This document shows, in pieces, positions 1-6,216 of a stretch of 6,216 bases of DNA. Both the position numbers and the translations under genes were made by a program. The notes beneath the pieces are model-generated. The model worked only from the letters and a program-made list of their open reading frames with translations, had not been told where the DNA came from and searched no databases. The first letter of the stretch is position 1; the number at the start of each line of letters is the position of its first letter. Source of the stretch: Acidobacteriota bacterium (GTDB lineage Bacteria; Acidobacteriota; Terriglobia; UBA7540); NCBI GenBank assembly GCA_021784615.1, contig JAJYHU010000043.1, forward strand, positions 1 to 6,216, read 5' to 3'.

Positions 1-106
1 GCACTGCGTTCACCTGACGCAGGGGAAACGTCTTGGTCAAAACGCCGAGACTCATGTAATCGGTAACTCGGGTACCCTTTGCAAGTTCAGCCAGGGCACG
101 GGCCAT
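1..106 (-). CDS. IS4-family transposase, N-terminal 35 residues only
   Basis: Read on the minus strand from ATG at 106-104, the frame stays open to the window edge and gives 35 residues. They include DYMSLGVLTKTFPLRQV, which matches the pattern of the N-terminal domain of IS4-type transposases (an S-L-G-V-L-x-x-x-F-P motif after a short leader). In complete proteins this small helical domain precedes the DDE catalytic core, which would lie to the left of base 1, so catalytic residues cannot be inspected. The start is supported by an AGGAGG sequence seven bases upstream. The enzyme would catalyse cut-and-paste movement of its own element. Whether the rest of the gene is intact is unknown. The family call comes from recalled motif similarity over a short segment. 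Confidence 0.75.
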   Translation of the reverse strand, partial: MARALAELAKGTRVTDYMSLGVLTKTFPLRQVNAV

Positions 107-113
107 CTCCGGT

Positions 114-119
114 CCTCCT
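114..119 (-). promoter_or_regulatory. Shine-Dalgarno for the IS4-type transposase
   Basis: The minus strand reads AGGAGG here, seven bases before the ATG at 106-104. This is an ideal ribosome-binding spacing. It supports that start over the in-frame internal ATG at codon 18. Confidence 0.75.
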
Positions 120-178
120 CTCCTATTCATGAGAGATGCATACCGCAAATCCATCTAAGTGAACAGTATTGAGGTTAG

Positions 179-349
179 AGTCCAGGCGCGGGGATTTTGG
201 AGTTTGCGCGGGGCTGCGAGGCGGCGCTGCCGGAGGGGAAGCGAATTTATTTCCGGAGCGACAGCGCGGCGTATCAGGCGGCGGTGATCAATCATTACAG
301 CCAGGTGGGGAGAAGCTTCACGATCACGGCGGATCAGGACGCGGCGCTG
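179..349 (+). pseudogene. IS1380-family transposase, internal fragment
   Basis: The plus-strand frame starting at 179 reads SPGAGILEFARGCEAALPEG, then KRIYFRSDSAAYQAAVINHY, then SQVGRSFTITADQDAAL. This is the pattern of an internal block of IS1380-type DDE transposases. The R-S-D-S-A stretch (about 245-259) matches the conserved R-A/S-D-S motif that carries one of the catalytic aspartates, and I-T-A-D-Q-D-A-A is another family hallmark. Full-length members are around 400-500 residues, so only about 57 are present. There is no start codon, and a TAG stops the frame just upstream (176-178). Recognisable similarity ends near 349, and a TAG at 362-364 closes the frame. Both ends are therefore broken and the fragment cannot encode an active enzyme. 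The left break coincides with the inferred end of the IS4-type element. The right break lies about 45 bases from the end of the neighbouring DUF3857 gene. Confidence 0.75.
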
Positions 350-396
350 AGATTCGCGTCATAGAGGTAACTCGTCGCTGCCAGCCGGGAGAGCTG

Positions 397-3300
397 CTAC
401 TTGACCGAATGGACGGAGTCCACGGTGTAGAAATCGAAATGACAACTGCGAGCAGCTTTGCCGCAAGTCAGCACGCCACGGCGCAGCAGCCTGGCGGGGC
501 CGTCATCCGGAAACGGAGCACCATAGTGAAGCATCGAAAGCCGTCCGGCTGCGCGGCGCAGATTTTGGGACCCGGAAACGAATTTCACCTGTGGGGTTTT
601 CTCTCCGGGCGCCAACAAAACGAAAAAGTCTGCCTTGCCCGGCATCAGACCCTTGGCTCTGATGCGGTAACTTTGAGTCCTGGAAATTTCCTTCCGCGCT
701 TTGCGGAGGGCCCTTTCGAAGGACTTGTCTGACCCGGCGATGCGAACCAAGCGCTGCCGGGAGTCTGGGGCGTTCCAGTCGTAGGCGTGTTTACCGGTCT
801 GGCCTGCGTCGAGCACCACCGCCCAGGCGTAGTGATCTATGGCTTTCGATTTCCGGCCAAGCTTTTCCTCAATCTGGCCCAGATGGTCACCGTCCACAGG
901 ACTTTGCTCCAGCGCAAAGCTAGCCGTCTCATACCTGTGCGCTTCATCGATCTTCCCCTCATGGAAGTAGACCCAGCCGAGCGTGTCCCAGTAGGCCGCT
1001 AAACTCGGCATTTGGGTCAAATCATCGTCTTTCAGATTTCCCAGAGAAATTCTGCCCGTGCGCTTTTCTACCGCTTTCACCGCCCGAAGGGCCCACTGTT
1101 CGGCTTCCGGCAGCTTCATACCGGCTTTCGCCAGGGCGTATGCTCCATCGTTCAATGTGTCGGGGGCCGGATGCAGGCTCACAAGCTTTTCAAATTCAGC
1201 GACCTCTCGCGTGTAATCACCCGTGTGGCCCAATGCATAGGCCAGCTGCATCTGCGCCCACCAGTTATGAGGGTCCATTTTGATACACGCTTCGAATTCA
1301 GGCACCGCTTCTGCATATCGATGCATCCGGACGAATTGATGCCCCAGGTTTGTGTGGCCGTACTCATCTTTCGGATTCCGGCGGATGTAGTCGCGCCAAA
1401 GCTGGATGATCTCCTCTTCTTTCGCGCCCGCGTCTATCAGGGTATTGTTGAGTAATTGGTAAGTCGGAATAGAATGAGGCGCCAAGCTCGCCGCCTTAGA
1501 CATCGCGGCGATGGCATTGTCGTTTTGGTCAAGACCCTCGTAGATCCCGCTGGCTATCTGCCAGGCCAGCGCGGAGTCAGGTTTGAGCTTCAGGGCGCGG
1601 CTGATATGGTCGAGAGCATCGTTATATTCCTGCTCCTGTTCCCTGACGTAAGCTTCGAGGACGTCTTCCTGAAATTCCGTATCGGGCGAGCCCGCCGCCG
1701 CGCCGGTATGCAGGCCAATAAACTCGTCAATATCGCTGCTCACGGCCTTCTGGAATTTGCGGTAGGTTTCGAACTTCGCCGTTGGAACTTGCTCCGCGGT
1801 GGTGGATGCCCGCCGCTCGGCTTTCAGCACCCCGTTTTTAAAAGAATAAGCCGAGTGATACGACCCAAAGGGAGTGGTCAAATCCAGACCCTCAGGCAGT
1901 TGCGGGCTGTAGCCCTTGGGCAGTTCCAGGCTCGCGCTGTAGTCGGATTCTTTGGGATCACCCAAAATAAAAGGCTGCGGCGCCTTGGCGTCGCTCGGCG
2001 GCAGAGACCTCGGCCCCTCCAGCGGCAAAGGCGGAAGGATGCGCTGATACGCCCACTGCGAGTAATCCTTCCGGACGTAGCGGCAGGAAAAGCTAAAGGG
2101 ATGGGTAGTATCCTCGGGTGAGGAAACCTGCACGTGGCTGACGGTGCCGCCAAAACCCAGGTCCCGGACAATCTCCTGCACTGTCCTCGGCCACTGTGAC
2201 TCGGCCACGCTATTGAAGATCTGACGCATGCCAATCGCTTGATCGCCCTCCAGGGTGTAATGCATCTTGCCCTTAAAAGTTCCATCGCTCCCAAGCTTCC
2301 CTTCTGCCCGGAACGTGGCCCTGTTGGGAACGGACGGCTTCAGGGGCGTGACGGCCAGGTAGGCCGGCTGCGTGTCCGGAACGACCAGCGCCCGCTTGCC
2401 GCGCAGGTCGAAGGTCAGCAGCCCCAGCGGGGCGAGCTCCGTTGTGGCATCCATCCACTGAAGCTTAGTGTCTTCCGGAACTACCGTAATCGCGTGGTCG
2501 AATTGCTCGAGGGAAGGCACTGCGGGATCGATCCGCTGCGCGGAACTGATGAGCGCCGTCCAGCCCTCAATCCCCGCTGCATGAAGCAGAGAAGCGAGCA
2601 AGGTCGCCTTGTCCTTGCAGTCACCGTAGCGGTTTGCGAGAACCTGAGCGGCGCTGTGCGGCCGGTAGTGCCCGATGCCGAGGGATATGCTGACGTAGCG
2701 GAACTGCTCGGCAACGTAAGAATAAATAGCCTGGAGCTTTTGCTGTTCGGTGGACAGGCCCTTGGTCAGTTGCGCGGCTTTCGCACGAATGGCTGGAGTG
2801 GACGCTTCCTGCGGACTTACGATCCGCCGCCACCACTCGCCCACCTGCGCCCAGCTTTGGAAGCTGCTGAGCAGCACGTCGGGCGGCCGTGCCTGCCCCT
2901 CAGGATACCGCCGCTGTTTCCGCACCTTCGTATTGCTGTGCTTCCAGATATAGAAACGCCGGTTACCCTTAGTTGTTACCGTTGGCTGCGCGCGCGAGTT
3001 CCTCACCTTGGTCGCGCGGCCTTTGGGCACGCTCACTACCAGCTCTTCGTCCAGCATGACGGCGTTTTCGACGAAGTCGTAGGAAAGCTCGAATTGCCCG
3101 GGGATCAACGGTGCGTAGGTCAGAAAACGAACGTGGTATTCGAGTTCGCTGCCCGGCACCAAGCCTTTGACCGCCACCTGTTTTTGGCGGTAGTCGGTGT
3201 ATTCTGGGGCGTTTAAAGTGACCGTCGGGGTTACGTCCTGAAAGCTGGAGTGTGTCGTAGCCACTATCGTGCCGTCAGGCTGCACCACCCGTACGTAGCC

Positions 3301-3573
3301 GATCTGCAAGCGCTGAAAGGCGCTGCTGTAAGTAAATACCAGCACGCCGTATTGCTGCACACCGGCGGGAGATTGAATCTTGATCCTCGCCGTGACATCA
3401 TGGGTGCCGGTGCCGTCATTTTCAAAACGATAGACGGTGCGGTAATACTCGATGACTGCGGCCTCTTTGGAATAGTCTGGCTTGGCGCGCGGCGTGGCCA
3501 TGGCCATCCTGCTTGGCGAGAGTTCTGCCGCCAGCACCACGATCAGAACCGATAACGGCGCAGACTTTCTCAT
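397..3573 (-). CDS. Exported DUF3857 / transglutaminase-like / TPR protein, 1058 aa
   Basis: This is a large envelope protein of unknown substrate. Residues 1-26 form a signal peptide: MRK, then a hydrophobic run (APLSVLIVVLAAELS), then a likely A-M-A cleavage site, so it should act in the periplasm or at the cell surface. Residues about 40-225 match DUF3857. Residues about 270-385 form a transglutaminase-like (papain-fold) domain with an apparently complete triad: Cys319 in NRYGDCKDKATLL, His360 in FDHAITV and Asp375 in WMDATTE. A beta-rich linker (about 415-620) follows, then roughly seven TPR-like helical repeats (about 640-925). The C-terminal module (about 965-1058) contains FFVLLAPG, PFPDD and RRGVLTCG, with Cys1037 and Cys1044 as a possible disulfide pair. 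This tail resembles those of acidobacterial relatives, so the gene looks full length. The triad suggests cysteine-protease or amidase-like chemistry, but members may only bind peptides. The start is ATG at 3573 rather than an in-frame TTG at 3597, because the TTG lies upstream of the Shine-Dalgarno. It stops with TAG at 399-397. I see no terminator in 350-396. Confidence 0.93.
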   Translation of the reverse strand: MRKSAPLSVLIVVLAAELSPSRMAMATPRAKPDYSKEAAVIEYYRTVYRFENDGTGTHDVTARIKIQSPAGVQQYGVLVFTYSSAFQRLQIGYVRVVQPDGTIVATTHSSFQDVTPTVTLNAPEYTDYRQKQVAVKGLVPGSELEYHVRFLTYAPLIPGQFELSYDFVENAVMLDEELVVSVPKGRATKVRNSRAQPTVTTKGNRRFYIWKHSNTKVRKQRRYPEGQARPPDVLLSSFQSWAQVGEWWRRIVSPQEASTPAIRAKAAQLTKGLSTEQQKLQAIYSYVAEQFRYVSISLGIGHYRPHSAAQVLANRYGDCKDKATLLASLLHAAGIEGWTALISSAQRIDPAVPSLEQFDHAITVVPEDTKLQWMDATTELAPLGLLTFDLRGKRALVVPDTQPAYLAVTPLKPSVPNRATFRAEGKLGSDGTFKGKMHYTLEGDQAIGMRQIFNSVAESQWPRTVQEIVRDLGFGGTVSHVQVSSPEDTTHPFSFSCRYVRKDYSQWAYQRILPPLPLEGPRSLPPSDAKAPQPFILGDPKESDYSASLELPKGYSPQLPEGLDLTTPFGSYHSAYSFKNGVLKAERRASTTAEQVPTAKFETYRKFQKAVSSDIDEFIGLHTGAAAGSPDTEFQEDVLEAYVREQEQEYNDALDHISRALKLKPDSALAWQIASGIYEGLDQNDNAIAAMSKAASLAPHSIPTYQLLNNTLIDAGAKEEEIIQLWRDYIRRNPKDEYGHTNLGHQFVRMHRYAEAVPEFEACIKMDPHNWWAQMQLAYALGHTGDYTREVAEFEKLVSLHPAPDTLNDGAYALAKAGMKLPEAEQWALRAVKAVEKRTGRISLGNLKDDDLTQMPSLAAYWDTLGWVYFHEGKIDEAHRYETASFALEQSPVDGDHLGQIEEKLGRKSKAIDHYAWAVVLDAGQTGKHAYDWNAPDSRQRLVRIAGSDKSFERALRKARKEISRTQSYRIRAKGLMPGKADFFVLLAPGEKTPQVKFVSGSQNLRRAAGRLSMLHYGAPFPDDGPARLLRRGVLTCGKAARSCHFDFYTVDSVHSVK

Positions 3574-3582
3574 GGGCTCAAA

Positions 3583-3591
3583 CCTCCTCCT
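3583..3591 (-). promoter_or_regulatory. Strong Shine-Dalgarno that decides the DUF3857 gene start
   Basis: The minus strand reads AGGAGGAGG, separated by nine bases (TTTGAGCCC) from the ATG at 3573-3571. If translation began at the in-frame TTG at 3597-3595, this purine run would be coding (giving a run of arginines) and the signal peptide would gain eight odd residues. The site therefore argues clearly for the shorter 1058-residue product. Confidence 0.85.
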
Positions 3592-3626
3592 GCGCAAGGT
3601 CCTTCAAGCCCCGACGGGCGGTCGCT

Positions 3627-3655
3627 AGCATACCCCCAGCCACGACTTGACGCAA
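3627..3655 (-). promoter_or_regulatory. Candidate sigma-70 promoter of the DUF3857 gene
   Basis: On the minus strand there is TTGCGT (3655-3650), exactly 17 bases, then TATGCT (3632-3627). The -35 matches the consensus at three of six positions and the -10 at four of six. Transcription would begin near 3620, giving a leader of about 47 bases that contains the strong Shine-Dalgarno. Spacing and location are right but both hexamers are imperfect, and acidobacterial promoters are poorly characterised. Confidence 0.35.
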
Positions 3656-3798
3656 TGCCGATCAGTAGCAGGTCCGGCGAACTGACGCATAGCACCTGGG
3701 TGCGCGGGAAAACACTCCGTCCTGCCCTCTGGTGGCCACGCTACCCGCTTGTGCTCCGCACCCTTTCGTCCTTCTGGGCCCAGGTTACAGGGGATACA
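3656..3798. other. Unassigned segment between the promoter region and the receptor remnant
   Basis: A plus-strand frame is open through this stretch (from an ATG at 3655) and joins the receptor remnant downstream. The roughly 48 residues it would encode before the remnant resemble nothing I recognise, and no Shine-Dalgarno precedes the ATG. I therefore treat it as non-coding, probably a rearrangement junction. Small features seen are an inverted repeat gcacc-tg-ggtgc near 3690-3703 (loop too short to be a hairpin) and a lone -10-like TACAAT at 3795-3800 with no good -35 partner. The latter could in principle serve the downstream glycosidase. Confidence 0.5.
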
Positions 3799-4005
3799 AT
3801 CAATGACTTTGTTCTATCCCTAATCAAGGATACCCAGATCCGTGAACGGTTGCGGTTCCAATTCCGGGCGAAGTTCTTCAACGCCATGAATCGTCCGCAA
3901 TTCGGCAATCCCAGTGTCAGTCCAACGGACCGAAACTACGATCGAATCACAAATCAGATCAATGACCCGAGGAAAATTCAGTTTGGGTTTAAACTATACT
4001 TCTGA
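3799..4005 (+). pseudogene. TonB-dependent receptor (Oar-like), C-terminal barrel remnant
   Basis: The last 68 codons of this frame read INDFVLSLIKDTQIRERLRF, QFRAKFFNAMNRPQFGNPSV and, at the end, INDPRKIQFGFKLYF before a TGA. This is the typical closing segment of the large carboxypeptidase-regulatory/Oar-like TonB receptors of Acidobacteriota: a D/N-x-x-L-S-L-x-K-D block, then R-x-Q-F-R-A-x-F-F-N-x-x-N-x-P-x-F-G-N-P, then a P-R-x-I-Q-F-G-x-K-L-Y-F terminus. The C-terminal phenylalanine is the outer-membrane barrel assembly signal. Complete proteins are about 1000 residues or more, so over 90 percent is missing: no signal peptide, plug or most barrel strands. The surviving part has no internal stop or frameshift, which suggests a fairly recent deletion. 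The GH92 gene follows 49 bases later, so the receptor was probably once its upstream partner. It is almost certainly non-functional. Confidence 0.8.
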
Positions 4006-4037
4006 ACATACCACGGCCACGAGGAAGCCTGCTGGCT

Positions 4038-4066
4038 GAAAGGCGACAAGCCGAATGTTACGAAAG
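4038..4066 (+). promoter_or_regulatory. Weak ribosome-binding candidates for the GH92 gene
   Basis: GAAAGG at 4038-4043 lies 11 bases before the ATG at 4055, and GAAAG at 4062-4066 lies nine bases before the in-frame ATG at 4076. Neither is strong, so the choice between the two starts stays open. An in-frame TGA at 4037-4039 excludes any start further upstream. No promoter is evident in the 49 bases between the receptor remnant and the gene. Confidence 0.3.
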
Positions 4067-6216
4067 CTGTTTTTCATGAACACTCAATCATCGGTTCTGT
4101 GCGGTTTACGGAAAGGGATCTTGTCTGCTTTTATCCTGTGGGCCTCCGGAATTGCGGCGCCATGCGTTTTGGCTCAAATCCCCCTCCACACTGCCGTTCC
4201 TGAAACTCCAGGTCTGAACATTCACTTCACCACGCCTCGGCCGGGCGGCGGGCCTGCCGCCCGCGTCGATCCTTTGATTGGCACGGGTGACGGCGGGAAC
4301 CTGTTTCCTGGGGCTGTCATGCCCTTTGGGATGGTGCAACTGAGCCCGGATACGGAAAGCCACGGATTTGGCTACCACTATGATCAGCACGACATCCAGG
4401 GCTTCAGCATGACCCACATGAGCGGACCGGGCGGGCCCAACGAGGGCGAGGTGTTTTTTACCGCGACCACCGGGCCTATCGAGACCGCGACGGCTGAATT
4501 TGAATCGCCTTATTCCCACAGCCATGAATCGGCTGTTCCGGGATATTATCGGGCTCTGCTATTACGCTGGGGCATCAATGCTGAGCTCACCGCGACGGAC
4601 CGCACCGGCCTTGCCCGATTTACTTTTCCAGCCGGGAAAACGGCGAATATCCTTGTTCCCATCAGCCATACGCTCAATCAGACCGTTGCGGCGAAGGTTC
4701 GGGTGGAAGGGAACCGTGAAATCACCGGCTACGTGGTAAACCGCATTTGGGGAAGCGCCACATACAAAGTTTATTTCGCCATGGTCTTTAGCCGTCCCTT
4801 TTCTTCTTTCGGCGCCTGGAAGGAGGGCAAACTTGGAGGACCCGGCAAAGTTGCCGCGAATCATCGCTCCGCAACACAAACCCGCCAGCGGCAATGGATC
4901 GGCGCTTATGCCAGCTGGCCGCTGTCGGCGCATTCGCAAACCGTCGTCGCCAAAGTCGGCATTTCCTACGTGGATCTCGCCGGAGCGGAAAACAACCTGA
5001 AGGCCGAAGCATCCGGAAAGAATTTTGACGAGGTGCGGCACGACGCATGGGCGGCGTGGAATCACGCGCTGAGCGTGATTGAAGTTTCCGGAGGCTCCAC
5101 GCACGATCGCCGCGTGTTTTACACCGCTCTTTACCACAGCTTTTTGATGCCCAGCACTTTCAGCGATGCCGATGGGCGATACACCGGTTTTGCGAGCACG
5201 AAGATTCATCGGGTGGCTCCTGGCCACCGGGTTTACTGCAACTTTTCCGGCTGGGATATCTATCGCAGCGAAATGCCGCTCCTGGCGTTGGTCGCGCCCC
5301 GCCGCGTGGAAGACATGGCGCAATCGATTGTGCTGATGTACAAGCAAGGAGGATGGATTGGACGCTGGCCGTTTATCAACCGCTATACCAACGACATGGT
5401 CGGAAGCCCGCTGACGGTGGTGCTATGCATGGCCTGGCTGGACGGCCTGCACGGATTTGACATCAACTCGGCATGGCAGGGAATGCTGCGCGATTCGACC
5501 GAAGCCCCGCCGCCCGGCCGCCGTTATCGGGGCGAACCCGGGATCAAGTGGATCAACAAGCTGCACTACGTTCCCAATGACAAAGTAAAGCACGGCTCCG
5601 TTTCGCAAATCCAGGAAAACTGCATTGCCTATGCTTCTCTCTATCGCCTGGCGGTGGAACTGGGCAAGACCCAAGACGCGAAAATGCTTTACCAGCGGGC
5701 GCTCTATTATCGCAATGTCTTCGACCCTCAGGATCGTTTCTTCCGTCCCCGCAATTCCGACGGGAAGTGGGTCCCTGGATTTGATCCCGCGAACCCGCCC
5801 GGCGAGAAGCCTGGTTCCGGATTCATTGAAGGTTCAGGCTGGCACTACCAATGGCTTGCTCCATCGGATGTGGCGTGGCTGGTCCAGGCCATGGGGAAGA
5901 ATCTCTTCAACCAGCGCCTGGAGAAATTCTTTGATTATCCCAAACCGGGATACTACGCCGAGTACTACAACCCTTACGATGAAACCGACCTGGAAGCGCC
6001 TTTCGAGTTCAACTTTTCCGGCATGCCCTGGGAGGCCGAGCGCGTGGTACGCCGCGTCTTGCGGGAGAATTACACCTTGTCGCCCGACGGCATTCCGGGC
6101 AACGACGATTGCGGAGAAATGTCCTCCTGGGCGGTGATGAGCATGATGGGAATATATACCGTCGATCCCGCAAGCCTTGCTTACGAGCTGGTCAGCCCGG
6201 TGTTCAGTAAGATCGT
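4055..6216 (+). CDS. Secreted GH92 alpha-mannosidase-type glycoside hydrolase, C-terminus cut by window edge
   Basis: The frame is open for 720 codons to the window edge without a stop or frameshift. GH92 enzymes are calcium-dependent, inverting exo-alpha-mannosidases that trim mannose-rich glycans. A signal peptide covers residues about 1-40 (LRK, then GILSAFILWASGIAAPCVLA, cleavage likely before Gln41). From the alternative start at 4076 it would be 33 residues, a more usual length. A Pro/Gly-rich linker leads to the N-terminal beta-sandwich, which opens with VDPLIGTGDGGNLFPG (71-86) and MPFGMVQLSPDT (89-100). A helical linker lies near 324, and the catalytic (alpha/alpha)6 domain spans about 345 to the edge. 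Family hallmarks there are NFSGWDIYRSEMPLLAL (396-412), the presumed general acid Glu592 in IEGSGWHYQW, NFSGMPW (653-659), and GNDDCGEMSSW (682-692) carrying the presumed catalytic-base Asp684 or Asp685. Members are usually about 740-790 residues, so only a few dozen are missing. Linkage specificity cannot be assigned: residues 643-653 (ETDLEAPFEFN) lack the histidine seen in alpha-1,2-specific members. The product is probably periplasmic or extracellular. Confidence 0.93.
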   Translation, partial: MLRKLFFMNTQSSVLCGLRKGILSAFILWASGIAAPCVLAQIPLHTAVPETPGLNIHFTTPRPGGGPAARVDPLIGTGDGGNLFPGAVMPFGMVQLSPDTESHGFGYHYDQHDIQGFSMTHMSGPGGPNEGEVFFTATTGPIETATAEFESPYSHSHESAVPGYYRALLLRWGINAELTATDRTGLARFTFPAGKTANILVPISHTLNQTVAAKVRVEGNREITGYVVNRIWGSATYKVYFAMVFSRPFSSFGAWKEGKLGGPGKVAANHRSATQTRQRQWIGAYASWPLSAHSQTVVAKVGISYVDLAGAENNLKAEASGKNFDEVRHDAWAAWNHALSVIEVSGGSTHDRRVFYTALYHSFLMPSTFSDADGRYTGFASTKIHRVAPGHRVYCNFSGWDIYRSEMPLLALVAPRRVEDMAQSIVLMYKQGGWIGRWPFINRYTNDMVGSPLTVVLCMAWLDGLHGFDINSAWQGMLRDSTEAPPPGRRYRGEPGIKWINKLHYVPNDKVKHGSVSQIQENCIAYASLYRLAVELGKTQDAKMLYQRALYYRNVFDPQDRFFRPRNSDGKWVPGFDPANPPGEKPGSGFIEGSGWHYQWLAPSDVAWLVQAMGKNLFNQRLEKFFDYPKPGYYAEYYNPYDETDLEAPFEFNFSGMPWEAERVVRRVLRENYTLSPDGIPGNDDCGEMSSWAVMSMMGIYTVDPASLAYELVSPVFSKI

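Larger units (their letters stand above)
1..178 (-). mobile_element. 5' end of an IS4-family insertion sequence, cut by the window edge
   Basis: The transposase start at 106 marks this as the upstream end of an insertion sequence reading leftward out of the window. The outer boundary is placed near 178 because a recognisable IS1380 transposase frame begins at 179, immediately after an in-frame TAG at 176-178. That leaves about 72 bases between transposase start and element end, a normal leader length for such elements. The terminal inverted repeat cannot be confirmed because the other end lies outside the window. The stretch 155-175 (containing aagtgaacagtattg) is the likely terminal region. 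The exact edge is an inference. Confidence 0.55.

Noticed and set aside
377..398. Possible hairpin just downstream of the DUF3857 stop codon
   Set aside because: Only a four-base CAGC/GCTG pairing is available and no U-run follows on the minus strand, so I do not call a terminator.
169..732. Open plus-strand frame of 187 codons
   Set aside because: It overlaps the IS1380 fragment in a different frame and then runs antisense to the DUF3857 gene. It has low-complexity Gly/Arg-rich content and no ribosome-binding site.
2239..3216. Long plus-strand frame of 325 codons opposite the DUF3857 gene
   Set aside because: It is antisense to a clearly conserved domain-bearing gene, has Arg/Pro/Leu-rich composition, and shows no recognisable motif. 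It is a coding shadow of GC-rich sequence.
3574..3597. Upstream TTG start for the DUF3857 protein (eight extra residues)
   Set aside because: The AGGAGGAGG ribosome-binding site lies between this TTG and the ATG at 3573, and the signal peptide is better formed from the ATG.
4028..4039. Small inverted repeat agcc-tgct-ggct after the receptor remnant
   Set aside because: The stem is only four bases and there is no T-tract, so it does not qualify as an intrinsic terminator.
4055..4180. Lipoprotein reading of the GH92 signal sequence (cysteine at residue 37)
   Set aside because: The residues before the cysteine are A-A-P, and the proline at -1 breaks the lipobox pattern. A standard signal-peptidase I site after VLA fits better.
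4242..4263. Eight-base GC inverted repeat (cgggcggc / gccgcccg) with a six-base loop
   Set aside because: It lies inside the GH92 coding region in the Pro/Gly/Ala linker and has no T-run. It is best explained by GC-rich codons for that linker, not a terminator or repeat element.
4562..5347. Minus-strand frame of 261 codons
   Set aside because: It lies entirely antisense to the GH92 gene, whose protein shows strong family motifs throughout this interval. No Shine-Dalgarno or domain supports it.

Overview
The window looks like part of an Acidobacteriota chromosome or metagenome contig. Three features suggest this. One is a long exported DUF3857/transglutaminase/TPR protein whose C-terminal tail resembles those in that phylum. 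Another is the C-terminal end of an Oar-like TonB-dependent receptor of the type greatly expanded there. The third is a secreted GH92 glycosidase. The assignment rests on recalled family patterns, not on a search.

Layout, left to right. Bases 1-178 hold the 5' end of an IS4-family insertion element, whose transposase reads leftward off the window edge. It abuts an internal fragment of an IS1380-family transposase (about 179-349, plus strand), so the left margin is a nest of mobile-element debris. Only about 33 bases later comes the 3' end of the first large intact gene, 397-3573 on the minus strand. It encodes a 1058-residue exported DUF3857, transglutaminase-like and TPR protein with an intact Cys-His-Asp triad and a strong Shine-Dalgarno that fixes its start at 3573.

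The region between the two large, divergently oriented genes (3574-4054) holds a candidate promoter for the minus-strand gene, about 140 bases I cannot assign, and a 68-codon remnant of an outer-membrane receptor barrel (about 3799-4005). From 4055 to the right edge runs a secreted GH92 alpha-mannosidase-type glycoside hydrolase with 720 codons visible and only its C-terminus cut off.

The receptor remnant next to the glycosidase suggests a former pair for importing and trimming mannose-containing glycans, of which only the enzyme survives here. The DUF3857 protein is transcribed away from them and has no evident functional tie. I see no CRISPR array, tRNA, rRNA, riboswitch or convincing intrinsic terminator, and nothing that amounts to a new multi-gene system.
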